This document shows, in pieces, positions 20,755-32,008 of a stretch of 64,000 bases of DNA; position 1 is the first letter of the stretch, and each line of letters opens with the position of its first letter. The translations under genes and the position numbers were made by a program. The DNA is from Montifringilla adamsi. Lineage: Eukaryota; Chordata; Aves; Passeriformes; Passeridae. Below the pieces are notes generated by a model. It had not been told where the DNA came from. It saw only the letters and a list, made by a program, of their open reading frames with translations, and did not search any database. The DNA is taken from contig JAGGNK010007448.1 in the NCBI GenBank assembly GCA_017590115.1, positions 6,674,815 through 6,738,814 of the forward strand. Reading direction: 5' to 3'.

Positions 20755-23700
20755 CTGCAAGGCAAAGAGAGGTGGCACTCACTGTCCTGCTCCGCAAACC
20801 CCAGCTGAGGGTCAGCAGGCGTGGCGTTCACATGCCCTCTGAACAGACAGAAGCTGTGAGACAAGCAGAGAAGAAGGAAAAGATAATTCTTACCTCTCTT
20901 GCTGTGCTTGTGTTGTGCTAAAGCAGAACGCAATGCTGAGATGATTTACCTGAAGTGAGGATGTTTTGTTCCCTTGGCCTATCAGGGCCAAGAGTTGTGT
21001 GTGTGTTGGGCTGTCACCAGACAGTCACGAGAGAATCTGAGATGAGTGCAGCTCTGTGCAGCTGTGAGCAAGGGTGAGTGCAAGGCAGATTCAGTTTAGA
21101 TGCAATGTATATAGTATAGAATAATAAAGTAATTATTTAGCCTTCCGATGATGGAGTCAGATGCACCATTCTCTCTTCCCAACCTCTGAGTCGCCCGTGC
21201 TTTGATAAGCAGGCAGCTGCTTGTCCTCAGAAGGCCACCCACAGCTGCCATGCACCTTGCAAATCCAGATATCCATCCTGCCAGCCAGCACACAACAAAC
21301 ACCAGCCCAGGCCACAAACACAGCTGGTAATACTCTGGAACCAGTGAGGTCTCCAAACAGCAACTCGAGAAGTGTCATTCGCTGATGCTTAACCCAAATC
21401 CTCACATAATCCATGGCAATTCTGAGAGTATTCCTCAATAGGAAGTCAGCAAAACCACCACAATAGCATAAATCTGCTTTTTAGGAGTGTAACAATGCAA
21501 CCTGGACAATAAATCTGTAATTATTCTTGTGCCTACAGTAAGTCTCATGTCTGCAGTCAGCAAGATTTCCAGAAGCAGGAGGCATGCAGTGTTTCTCCAT
21601 TCTAGCAAGCTGATAAAACTGTTATCAGAGAACACCTAGCTGTGAGACTGGGTGTGCCTCTCCCTCAGCTCTTTAAATGCCACTGCCAATCCTGGTACAA
21701 AATACTTACAAAACACTTCTAAAAGTGCCACTGACCACGTGTTCCTACCTCCTTAGCTCAAATCCAACACCCTTTGCTCCCATCCCTTTTTAAAGCAACT
21801 TACCATCTCAAATTTTCAAATTCAACTGATTCACAAGCTTTTGTGAGATGTGGCTCAATGGAAATTTAAATGGGATCAAACCTTGTCTAGAGGACCTTTC
21901 CATTTGTCCAATATTCCTTCCAAAATCTATAAAAAACCCACAGAGGTGAGCCTAAGCAGCTTTGACAGAGGATGAGTTACTGCTGCAATATTTTAGTGTT
22001 GGAGGGGGAGGATGACATCCAGTGCCACAGAAAGACTACTACAAACCCACCCCCATTATTAAGGATCAGAAGTGTACTGAATAATGTAAAACAAAGAAAG
22101 AACCCCCTTCTGCACACCTGAGAGCAGGAGAAACAGATGTATTTAAGTGTCATGGGAAGGACTAACCAAGGCCTTCTTGTAAACATGCTGCCGTGCACAA
22201 GGCACTGTGATCATCCCTCTCTTCCTCCTAATAAACAAGCAGTTGTTACTTTTTGTAAATCTGGTCATTTGGTGGCAATTTTTCATCTTCTGCTGGCATT
22301 TCAGTTGTACAGCTGAAAGGAGTGGATGACTTCAGTGAAAGCTATAAATACAACGAGCACAATGCAGGATTTGCACATCATGAAGTTGGTTCCCACACTG
22401 GCTGCAAGGCAAAGTCCTCTGTTCACCTGCCAAGGCAGACCCCTGCGCCAGCCTTTAAACAGGATACAGCCCTGCAAAAGTGTCAGCAGGAAGGAGTTGC
22501 TTTGCACCTGTCTTGGGCACCTTTTTTCAGATTTCCTCTAATATTTTAAACTCCATTTAGAAATGGAGCTAACACAGCTGCCCTTCCCCAAAAGAATTAT
22601 AACCCTCTTCCAAAAAAACAGAATAAAGTAAAATAGAAATAATGAAAAAAACCAGGTCGAGGCAATGGGAGCACAGGAAATGGAGCTGATGGATTTCAAT
22701 CCTGACCGGTAACACCTGCTGTCCCCATCCTGTGACCCCACAGTCCTGCCAGTGGACAACCTGTTCATGTCCTGCAGTACAGCCAGTCCTGCACAGCTCT
22801 GCCAAAGCTGCTGCAATTCTGACCTCCAGCTCTCCTTGCCACCTGAGACTTGCTCCTCTTGCTCCCTCAGACTCCCTGCTCCTTCCCAGAACAACTTTAC
22901 AGTGAAAAGAAGCATGTTCTGGAAATACTGTCTGATTTGGAATCATGGTGTAGGAAATACAGAATTGCTAAAATAGTCTTTTCAAGTATCAGTGATTCAG
23001 TTGGCTAAGGTGCTCCTGTGCCCTGGAAAATGCGCTGGTATCACACAACAGCTTCAGGGGACAAGATCTAAAGAAGGCTTATGAAAGATATTTCTCTAGC
23101 AGCAAAACTGAACTAAGGATCACGAGTCCTTGCAGAAGTGCAGAGGACAAGAGCTTGAGGGAAAGACCACATTTTGAGAGCTCATCAGCTGAGCAGGGCA
23201 AAAGCCAAGAAGGCAGGCCTGGCAGTGCTGGCATAATGCAGCAGACACTGCTGAATCCAGATCAACCCTTGGTGTTGAGTCACCCACAAAAGCAGTGCTT
23301 CACTGAACACCCAGACCTGCAGACACCATTGGGGATCCAGAGCTGTGAGCTCCTGGAACAGCACCAAACACTGCAATGACACCACAGCTCAGAAGTGTTG
23401 GTGAAAAGGGCACCACATCAGACACTTGTGTAAAATCAAATCACTGCAACTCAGGGCAGTGAGCCTGAATGCTGTCGAGCCTTAACTCAATCTGCAAGGG
23501 AATAATGAAGAGCTCTTTTATCTCAGCTCTTTATGGGGCTAATGCATCCCATTGTCATGGCAGCTCCCCTGCCTGGCTTGTTACAACTAGTCCTGGGCAG
23601 GTGAGCATGTCTCTGCCTCTACTTTGTCATCTTTGTTTTTAGGCAAAGTGAAAAACAGTTGGGATGGTGAAATACAAACCTGGCACTGCAGAGTGCAAAT

Positions 23701-26700
23701 CAAAATAGGCATTGTTAAAATCCTCCAATCTTGAACAGGAGAGTAAGAGAGCAAGAGCACTCCCGTGACTCCTGATTGCAAAGGGTCTTCTCTCCCTCTC
23801 TCCACTGTGGTTTTTAACAAGGCAGAAATTTAAAAGCAGATGGGAAATTACATCAGCAGCTCAGCTCAGGCTGCACGCCCTGCAGCAACTGTGCAGAGGG
23901 AGGGATGGGGGCTGCAACTCCCCAGTGAGCAGCTGGGGTGGAGTGACAGTCTCAAGGCAGCACCCCGGGAGAGAAGGGAGGCGTGAGAGAGAAACCTCTC
24001 CCACCACATGCCCAGTTTATGTCACTTCTTAACCCAGACAGAAAATATGTGAAATTTAAAAAACCATGAAATCTCAGACTGAGGCTAGAACACCTTCCCA
24101 GCAATCTGCTTGCAGTGCCTTGGCTGTCATTTCTGAAGGAGCTAAAGCTGCTCAGGGATTTCCAGCACACACCAGTTCTGCCCATATGGCAGAAATCACA
24201 GGTACTGCTCTCCCAGGGCCAGCTCTTCTGAAAGCAACACTCATCTGCAGGAGAGGACCAGAGGTTGCTGGAGTCCAAAGGGGTTATTAGGAGATGATCA
24301 GCACCAAGGCACACCTGCAATAAGGTGAGCATCCCCCTGGAGGGCTCCCTGACAGCCCAGCCCAACCCTGGCGCTGTTGGCAGCTGGGCCCTGCACAGGC
24401 ACAACGGATCTGTGTGCATGGGCAAGAGCCAAAATAATGGACATTCTTAAGCTATACCACACAGCAACTCACTGGAGAAGTCAAGGTCAATGAGGCAGTG
24501 GCTGCTGTCACCTCTGGGAGGAGAGCTGCTCCTCACAGAGCTGGCATTATCCGCTGGCTGAGCCCAGCCTGCCCTCAGCGTGGCTCCTGCAGTTAAATAC
24601 CAGCTGCTCACTGGGCACCAGGCTGCGTTTTGTTCCCACTGACAGGGAGGGAAACATGAATAAGTGCCTCACCAGTAGTTCCCAAGCTGTTTGGGGAAAG
24701 GATCTTGTTATTTCTGACTCTGGGCTCTTAATGGCAGAAGCTGTTCCGTGTCTGTGTCTTGTTCAGCAGGAGCACGATGCTGGTGCTCAAGCAGAAGTCT
24801 GGAGTAATTTGCCCTTAGCACAGTAACATGTGCTCCTACAGCACAGTAAAATAACCATAACTCATGCCAGACTAAAAGCCCTATCACTCCTCTGTGTAAA
24901 TTATACAGAAGTCAACTCTTGGAGGTCCCTCTGAGCACAGCTCACAGCAATACCCAAGGTTAACTCAAGCAAATCTTCTGCGTATTACCAGTAAAGACCA
25001 TCATTGTCTCTGCTGTAACACTTACTGCCAGCTACCAAAAGATCACCCACAACAAAGGCACTACAACCAAGTCCCATCTGTGTGAGCTCTGGATCTTTTT
25101 AACGAATCCATGCATCTCCTCCAGATCCCAGGAGCTTGCTGAGGTTGTGGAAGCAGCCCTGGGTGATTACACAAGAATATTTACATGCATCAGCCTCTGG
25201 GCAAAAAATATCCTGGGTGTCACCACAGAGGCTGAGTAATGTTTGACTGGACTTTTAAACACTGAAAAAGTAAAACTAGCAACCACAACTCCATGGTGTG
25301 ATATACTGTGGAGTAAAAACAACTGAAAACAGGTTCTCAGTGTCATACAAATGCAACTAAAAAATTTGCAGTGGTCAGGTATCAGCCCCAGGACTACCTA
25401 CAAGTTTTGCAGCAAGGATGCTTTACCAAATATCAGAGTTGACAACACATCAGGTAACAGCTCCTACCTCTCCTAACAATGCAATCTGATCAATACTCAC
25501 ATTTCTGATAGTGCCAGATTACAATTACCTCTAATCCAACATCAAAGAAAATTCACACAAGGTCTTGGTACTGAGGTTAAAGTTGTGCTCAAGCAATACT
25601 GCAGATTGCTTCTAAACTTGTTGTCAACTCTTTGGCATCTTGTGTAATACCAGAAAACAAAGACATGGGGCTTAAAGACACAAGCAAACAGCTCAGATCT
25701 GTCTTTCAAACGTCAAACTTCCTCTCACCCAAGATCCACTCAGGAATCTCCCCTCCACTGAAGCTGCCTACGTGCACAGAGGTGCATTTCCCTGCCTCCA
25801 TCCCAGCCTGAGTGGTGTAACAGCAGATCCTCAAGGATCTGATCCTGCACTAACGTGCTCTGCATCACAGCCCCTGGCAGCTCACACTTCAGGAGAGGAT
25901 TTTGAACAGCACAAGCTGTAACACCTTTGCCTGTGCCCATTTGTTTCCTCTCTGTTGTCCACAAACAACCATCTCAGCCTGTTTTTTAGCTGATTTTAGT
26001 GTCTTTAACTGCTTGATTACCAGAGAGGAACAAAGAGATCTCCTGCACAAGGGGACACTTGGATGACCCTCACTTTCAGGTGGGTCAAGCCTTGTGCTCT
26101 GAGTAAAATCCCTGAGGGTAACTCACGTGGACTGGTCACTTAGGGATAATGGAAATGCTTTTACACAAGGCATAATTTTAAAGAAGTGACTGGCAGAGGG
26201 CACTGCATAGGAATGGAGAGAATACACCCTTACACCACACACCCCTCTTACTCCCACCTTATCCATAGAATTGCAGCATCTTAGACTGGTTTGGGTTGGA
26301 AGGCACCTTAAAGAATCCAGTTTCAACCCCCCTGCCATGGGCAGGGACACCTTCCACTAGGCCAGGTTGCTCAGGTGTCCCATCTGGAACACCTCCAGGG
26401 ACAGGGAGTCCACAACCTCTCTGGACAAAAACTATCCTCAGTGAGAAGTCTATAAACTGCAGAAAGGAGCCAGAAGGCCAACTCAGCTCTTTGAAATCAG
26501 CTCTTCTCTTGGGCTGCCAGCCATGCAGTGTGTAATGCTCTTCCTCCAGATCTTGTATACATTACCTCCTCAAGCAACACACAGCTGCAAGGCCAGCCAG
26601 TGACCAGTAAAGCAATATCTGCTGGATCTCACTGTGTAGTCCACAGCCTTCCCTGGCACAGCACTGTGGCTGCCTGTTTGGCAAGAGGTTTGACATTTTT

Positions 26701-27396
26701 CAGCCATGAACATTAAGGAAATCAGAAGAAGGTCGTGAGCTTGAGATGTGGTCAGCCCTGGTGTGCCAGGAGTCTGGCTGGGGACAGGAGCTTTTGCTTT
26801 TAGAGGCTGCTTGTTTTAATGATGTGGGAAATTCTCAGGCATCCAAAGGAAATGAGATCCTGTAGCAAAACAGCAGTACTGGAGTCTAGTTAATAGTGTT
26901 GTCTTGCACAGCTATGTGGGTGACTGTGCTCCCATTGCCAAGGAACTGCTCTGGCAAGGCTGGGTTTTGGACAGAAAAGCAGTCCTTTCTCCGAGCTCCT
27001 GGAGAGGACCCAACTCTCCCCTGCAGTGGGAACTGGGGAATTGGGGAAGGGGGGAGGAAACTGACTTAAAAACAGAGGATAGACCAGAAAGATCTGCAAG
27101 GCAGAGTGCCTCAAAGACTCACGTTCAGGTGAACAGAGAAGTAACACGGTCTCACTACAGTAATGAAGATGCTGTGTGATTCCAGATCCCCTGGGCCTGG
27201 ATCAATCATGGCCCCAGGAATCACTCCCTGCCCACCACAGCACTGAGATTTCCCCTCCACATCTTTGACATTGACCAACTGCTTTTGACACTCAGACACA
27301 AATAACAGCATCACCATGATCACCATTACTTAGTGATGATCAGGAGTGTGACAACTGCAAGGTAAAAAAATAAAACCCAAACAGGAACTCGCTTAC
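20755..27396 (-). other. RAPGEF1: RAPGEF1 intron between w8 and w9 (6.6 kb)
   Basis: A 6.6-kb intron with one truncated CR1 element at about 26264-26455. A short stem, CTTGGCC/GGCCAAG, lies near 20972-20992. Remaining sequence looks unique; open frames near 22540-22946 and 23950-24425 lack recognisable motifs and are not called. Confidence 0.82.
26264..26455 (-). mobile_element. CR1 non-LTR retrotransposon, truncated 3' end
   Basis: The plus strand reads CATAGAATTG, then GGTTTGGGTTGGAAGGCACC, then CCTGCCATGGGCAGGGACAC and further CR1 3'-end blocks. This is the reverse complement of the CR1 3' end including its ATTCTATG terminal repeat, so the element lies on the minus strand, in the same sense as RAPGEF1. 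Only the last 200 bp or so is present, the usual 5'-truncated form, and it is diverged toward its inner end. Confidence 0.9.
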
Positions 27397-27912
27397 TGTG
27401 TTTGTTTTTCTTCTCTGGCAGAGGTGGCGGCTTTTCTGGGTCACTGTTTGAATCTGGAGCAGCAAAATCAGCAATGAATTCCACTGGTGCTGAAGAGTTT
27501 CCCTGCTGGAAAGGCAGAACAGCAGCAAAGGGCGTGAAGGGCATGGAGGGGACAACCACGGCGTTGTGCAGGTCGTCCTCGGAGATGTTGTCGTACTGGG
27601 ACGGGTGCCTCTCGTAGGACACCCTGCAGCCCGAGCTATCTGAAGTCTGGGAGGCTGCACTCCTCCTCTTCTTCTCTGGTAAAGCTGGGGGAGTCTCTGT
27701 TGGCTGTGCTGCTCCTGAGAGGTTGCAGAATTCCAGTGGAGGAGAGGTGCCCTGCGGGAGCTGGAAAGCGTGTCCATGGAAAGGGGAGCCAGACTCGCCC
27801 AAGGACTCTGGCAGTGGGCTGAGGACACTGGGCCCCTGAGGAGGTATCTGATCAGTGTTGGAGAGGTCCTGCTGCAGGAATTCATAGTCTGGATCATAGT
27901 GATCCGATTGAT
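27397..27912 (-). CDS. RAPGEF1: RAPGEF1 exon w8: large proline-rich exon with two CRK sites
   Basis: This 516-nt exon encodes about 172 residues of the central proline-rich region. Recognisable blocks in order are DHYDPDYEFLQQDLSN, LSPLPESLGESGSPF, TPPALPEKKRRSAAS, SGCRVSYERHPSQYDNIS, FAAVLPFQ, APVEF and DPEKPPPLPEKKNKH. The two PxLPxK motifs (PPALPEKKR, PPPLPEKKN) are CRK SH3 ligands. The YERHPSQYDN block lies where regulatory tyrosine phosphorylation (human Tyr504) is described. The acceptor is tttacccag before ATCAATCGG, the donor AACACA followed by gtaagc. The frame read-through into the intron beyond the donor is not coding. The middle (PSVLSP, TSPPLEFCN) differs most from human. Confidence 0.97.
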
Positions 27913-28473
27913 CTGGGTAAACAGAGGATGATGTATTAGTTTCTCTCTTTTACTGTTTAGCCGTTCTCAGTTCTGTCCCTCCCATTCTATCAGGTAATTA
28001 ATCAGCTCATTTTAATCAGAGTGGAACTTCCTTGCAGCTGGGACCATCTTTTTACACCTTCTGTAACATCCAGACTTCATACAACTCATAATTAATTCTT
28101 TACACTAGCAAACAAATAACGAAAATTCAACAGGCAGACATCTGCAGACATAATTTGTGTCATATTTATATTTTTATTTTCTTTCCTAGCATGTAGAAAC
28201 CACACTGCTTTAGTCTACCAGGACTGTAATTCCTGCACACAGGGCTGAAATGAAGAAAACATTCCACTTGAGAGCTGAATTGACTTTGAGAACCATCACC
28301 TACAGCAAGGCAAACACATTCCCCTGGGCTTTTTCCTCTCTGACAGAACAGCTCTGCACTGAACCGCCTGCAGCAACTCCAAGACAGCAGCTGCAAGTGC
28401 AGTGCATTTCCTACATCACCTCCTGCAGCTCAGCTCCCAGGGCAGAGGACAGGGCCCCAGCAGCCCCTCTTAC
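27913..28473 (-). other. RAPGEF1: RAPGEF1 intron between w7 and w8
   Basis: A short 561-bp GT-AG intron with no repeat or regulatory element recognised. Confidence 0.9.
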
Positions 28474-28657
28474 CCAGGGTTTCACAGCTTGTGTTGCGGG
28501 AGCACTGCCCGCTGTCGCGGTCCAGGGAGGAGAGCTGCTCGTCAGACTTGCTCAGCTTGCCAATGCTGCTGCACGGAGAGAGCCGAGGAGACTCCCCCCC
28601 ATAGGAGTGGCTTCCACCTGACAGCCTCCTCTGGGCATAGCAGTCAACATCAAAATC
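28474..28657 (-). CDS. RAPGEF1: RAPGEF1 exon w7: serine-rich linker
   Basis: This 184-nt exon encodes 61 residues, DFDVDCYAQRRLSGGSHSYG, then GESPRLSPCSSIGKLSKSDE, then QLSSLDRDSGQCSRNTSCET and Leu, plus the first base of an Asp codon. It appears identical to my recollection of the human protein, an unusually strong match for a disordered linker, and points to dense phospho-regulation or binding constraints. The acceptor is gtcctgaag before GATTTT; the donor is CCTGG followed by gtaaga. Phase 0 in, phase 1 out, agreeing with w6 and w8. Confidence 0.98.
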
Positions 28658-29893
28658 CTTCAGGACAAAAATAAAAAAATAAAAACCATCAAATCACCGT
28701 CACTCTTGGCAGCTCGCTAGTGAGGAAAATGCTGCTCGAGGAGCAAGGACCTCACAGGAGGGGAGAGGATCAGTGCTGCTGGCCCTCTCTAAGCTCAGGG
28801 AGAACACAGAAACTCTCTGATGTGGTGAACAGCCCATGCCAGGGAGCTCTGTGTGTTCTTGCTGTGGCTCACACTGGACCCTACAGATGCTGAGAAGATG
28901 ACCAAGCTCTTCACAGCTACGTGTGTCTGATGACTGTCACGACACCAAGACAAGGGAATGACACTGCAAGATCTCTCATGACATACCTGGGCCTTTAGCA
29001 AATACTTGGTTACCTCAGGTGCATGCAAAGGGAAAATAAATTACAGTGAGATACAACTTTATGTGCCTATGGCTATGGTCGCATTTCAGAAACCACCTCA
29101 AGCTTATTAACCTATGACTGAACCCCTCACTCTTCCCAGTCTGTCAGAACAACCTTAGTGTGACTGTAGCTTCAACTGAAGAGTGGCCACAGCTTTATCT
29201 GAGTCAGCCAAATGACTGTAGAGGCTCCCTAAGCCACAGCTGAGGCTTTGGGGATGAGGACAAGATTTGATTTTTGTGCAATTTGATATGATTCAGGTCC
29301 TCACTGCTGAGCTAATAAGTTCCTGAATGGGTAAAGTAACCCAGCCATTTACAACCTCATAAACCCCAGACAAGCACAAGAAATGGAATGTGATTAACAC
29401 GCATACAACTTTCCCATTTTTCTACCAGAAAATGTACAAATTTCCCCAAAGCACCAGGAGCGGTCAGAGCAGCAGCTCAAACTACTGCTTGAGTTAAGAT
29501 GTTTTAAATTGTGACTGGATGAAGAGAGACTTGTGATCTCACTCAGAGTAAACCCTGGTGAGACCTCAGGGAGCCCAGCCAGCTGCTGTCCCCTGGTCTA
29601 TTGGACACGGCAACACTCAGCCACTCCCATCCTCACACTCTGCCACCCCTCAAGGCAACAAAGTTTGTAGCAATTTGTTAATTAAACACAACAACACTGT
29701 AAAAAAAAAAAAAATTACTCTGTCCACATTATTTATGACACTGCTGTTGCTGCCACTGCCACTCCCACTGCAGGCTGCCTGTGCTGGGCTGCTCGGGACA
29801 AGCAGGGACCTGCAGCTCTCAGCATCTCCCTGAGCTTTTCCTCCAGCTCACAGCACGCTTCCCTTGGCTTTCACAAAGGGGTTATGCCATTAC
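28658..29893 (-). other. RAPGEF1: RAPGEF1 intron between w6 and w7
   Basis: A 1.2-kb intron with an A-rich run near 29700-29714. No transposon or further exon recognised. Confidence 0.88.
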
Positions 29894-30017
29894 CTGTCTG
29901 TTGATCCCAACAGGTAAACTGGACCCACTGGTAGCTCTGCTCATGGGGGCCACAACAGCCACTCTGGTGGGGGAAGGTGCCGACTGACGTTTTTTAGGGG
30001 GCAGTGCTGGTGGAGGG
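29894..30017 (-). CDS. RAPGEF1: RAPGEF1 exon w6: first CRK SH3 site
   Basis: This 124-nt exon completes a Ser codon and encodes 41 residues: PPPALPPKKRQSAPSPTRVA, then VVAPMSRATSGSSLPVGINR and Gln. PPALPPKKR is the classic high-affinity PxLPxK ligand for the CRK N-terminal SH3 domain, the contact that recruits C3G to phosphotyrosine scaffolds such as p130Cas and CBL. The acceptor is gtcttgcag before CCCTCC; the donor is AGACAG followed by gtaatg. Phase AG|C in and 0 out. The sequence matches human C3G essentially throughout. Confidence 0.98.
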
Positions 30018-31385
30018 CTGCAAGACACAACAGGAATTGATGTTTCCATCACTCTTCCAGGAAAAAAAAAAAGATTTTCAGAGGCTTCACAAGATGTTTT
30101 CCAGAAAGCTTTTGTCAGCCAGGAGCTATTCAGCAAAATGTATCCACTAAAAATATCGATTTAAGAATACTCTCACAGGTAAGTCCCTGTTAAGTGATTT
30201 ATTTTTTAAAGCTGGTATTTCTCAAACAAAAACAAATGCTGTTGTAAAAAGCATTTTTAATTGAGCTAATTAGCATGGTAATTATTTTTTAATAAAAGCA
30301 GTGAAAATCCAAATTAAATGTTTTGGTTGGCCCAAATATTGTTTCCATTCACAGAAGTCCCTCCCCCTCCTCAAACCTTACAGATCTGAAAAATTTTCAG
30401 ATCAAAGTTTCAGAGATTTACAGGACAGGAAAATTGTCTTTTTTGGTCTCTGCTTTCTTGGTGAACTTCAGGGAACAAAAGGGTCAGAGCTGCTCTCACT
30501 GTGCACTGAGGGCCCCCTGTTTTGGCATGAATCTGTGTCAGACCCACATTTACAGTAACTTGTGAGAGTTTAACCCTTTGACTTTTAGTTTTTGCTTCTA
30601 ATGACACGTAATTCTGGTAGTCATCAAGCCTGAGAAGTTCCCAAGAGCACACATAGTCTGTTCTTGGAACATACCACGAAATTTTTATATAACCTTTGAG
30701 AATTCATAAAATACAAGAAATGTGATTCTTTTTCTCAGCCACAGCCCTCAATGCTGCATTTTCAAATTACCACAACACGTATTTTTCACACCAGCCATTA
30801 GCACCAGTACTAGAGAAGAAAAACAACACACACACAAACACACAAACCTGCAAATTGGGGGTTTTCTCTTCCTTCTCAAAATAGAACACAGAAACTTTCA
30901 TGTGGTTACTCTTTGAACAGGGTAAGAACAACCAAGCACAAGGGTTTTTTTCACACACTCTTGGCTTTCACTCTTAAGCTGACAGGCAAAGGTGAACAAC
31001 CTGGCTGTGCAGGACAGATTGGTAACTGTCCCCTGAGGTTAAAGGAACATTTCCCATGGGATAGAGCAGCCCAAGACACTTGGATAGTGTGGAAATCACA
31101 CAGTTCCACGGGAGGTTTTTACAGATTTATGTGATGCCTCTCACACGTGGATATCAGGGCATGGCACTATCCTCACATAAAAAGAAGGAAAGAAAAAGAC
31201 ACAAAAAAAAAAAAAAAGAGACAGAACACAAGAGTCCAGGAGCAGGGAAAAACTGCTCTGGAGGACTGGAAATTCAAAAGCAACACTAACCCTCCTCTAT
31301 TGTGCACATTTTGCAAGGTTGTTTAAAAACCAGCAGGCTGTTAAGAGGCACTGGTGCTCTTTGGTCAGTGGCTGGGCAGAATTAC
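30018..31385 (-). other. RAPGEF1: RAPGEF1 intron between w5 and w6
   Basis: A 1.4-kb AT-rich intron with purine-rich stretches and an A15 run near 31202-31216. No other feature was recognised. Confidence 0.88.
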
Positions 31386-31538
31386 CTGTTCTCTGCCACA
31401 CGAATGCTGGGCAGAGGGGGTTTGGGAGGTGCAACTTCTTCATCCATGGAGTCAGTCAGCAGCTCGTTGGACTGAGTCATATTTGTTGTTTTGTTGAGGA
31501 TCTCCATTTCTCGGTCTGTAAGGGGAAGTTCTGAAGGG
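31386..31538 (-). CDS. RAPGEF1: RAPGEF1 exon w5: linker with PPKPPLP motif
   Basis: This 153-nt exon encodes 50 full residues: PSELPLTDREMEILNKTTNM, TQSNELLTDSMDEEVAPPKP and PLPSIRVAEN. The human equivalent reads AELPLTDREVEILNKT and EEVAPPKPPLPGIRV. PPKPPLPSIR is a further SH3-like proline motif with Arg in place of the Lys favoured by CRK. The acceptor is gcatgttgcag before CCCTTC; the donor is GAACAG followed by gtaatt. Phase is AG|C in and AG|C out. Confidence 0.97.
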
Positions 31539-31919
31539 CTGCAACATGCAAAACACAGATTGTAGATCATAAACCACAGCTGGAACACAGCCCTGACAGA
31601 TTCAAACCTATTTTAAATCATGTGCTATCAGACAGACACCTAGAGCAGAAGGCAGAATTTGCATCTGCAGGTGGAATTCCATGTAAATGCAGAGCTCAGT
31701 GTGCATGTGACTCAAATGTTGTTTTACTGCCAGATTTTGCTGTCTTTCCTATCATAGCATATTTTCTTTTAGTGATCCTACTGAAATGGATGGGGGCTAC
31801 ATAAAGAACACTACACAACCCCCCTGTGAAGAACAGCTGAATGATTTAACTCAACTATCAGCAGTCAGAAATCATCCCTTCTATATCAGTCCTGCCCACA
31901 GAAGAAATCAGTGACCCAC
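31539..31919 (-). other. RAPGEF1: RAPGEF1 intron between w4 and w5
   Basis: A compact 381-bp GT-AG intron, the shortest seen here, with nothing else recognisable inside. Confidence 0.9.
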
Positions 31920-32008
31920 CTGTCAGATTTACATGCTGGTAAACTGGGTTTAACTGGGCTTGTGGGAGAGGGATGCTCCTGCTTTTCAATCGTGAGTCTG
32001 ACCAGCTC
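31920..32008 (-). CDS. RAPGEF1: RAPGEF1 exon w4: end of the N-terminal domain
   Basis: This 89-nt exon encodes ELVRLTIEKQ followed by EHPSPTSPVKPS and LPACKSD, plus two bases of a Ser codon. The human counterpart reads ELVRLTIEKQGRPSPTSPVKP. The first ten residues end the helical N-terminal domain; the remainder opens the disordered linker. The acceptor is tccatcag before GAGCTG, the donor TGACAG followed by gtgggt. Phase is 0 in and 2 out, which fits w3 and w5. The exon is too short to stand out without knowing the family; it was found by looking for the expected peptide. Confidence 0.96.

Noticed and set aside
27340..27897. 185-codon minus-strand open frame overlapping exon w8
   Set aside because: It is a frame shadow of w8; the C3G peptide is in the other minus frame and fits splice phases.
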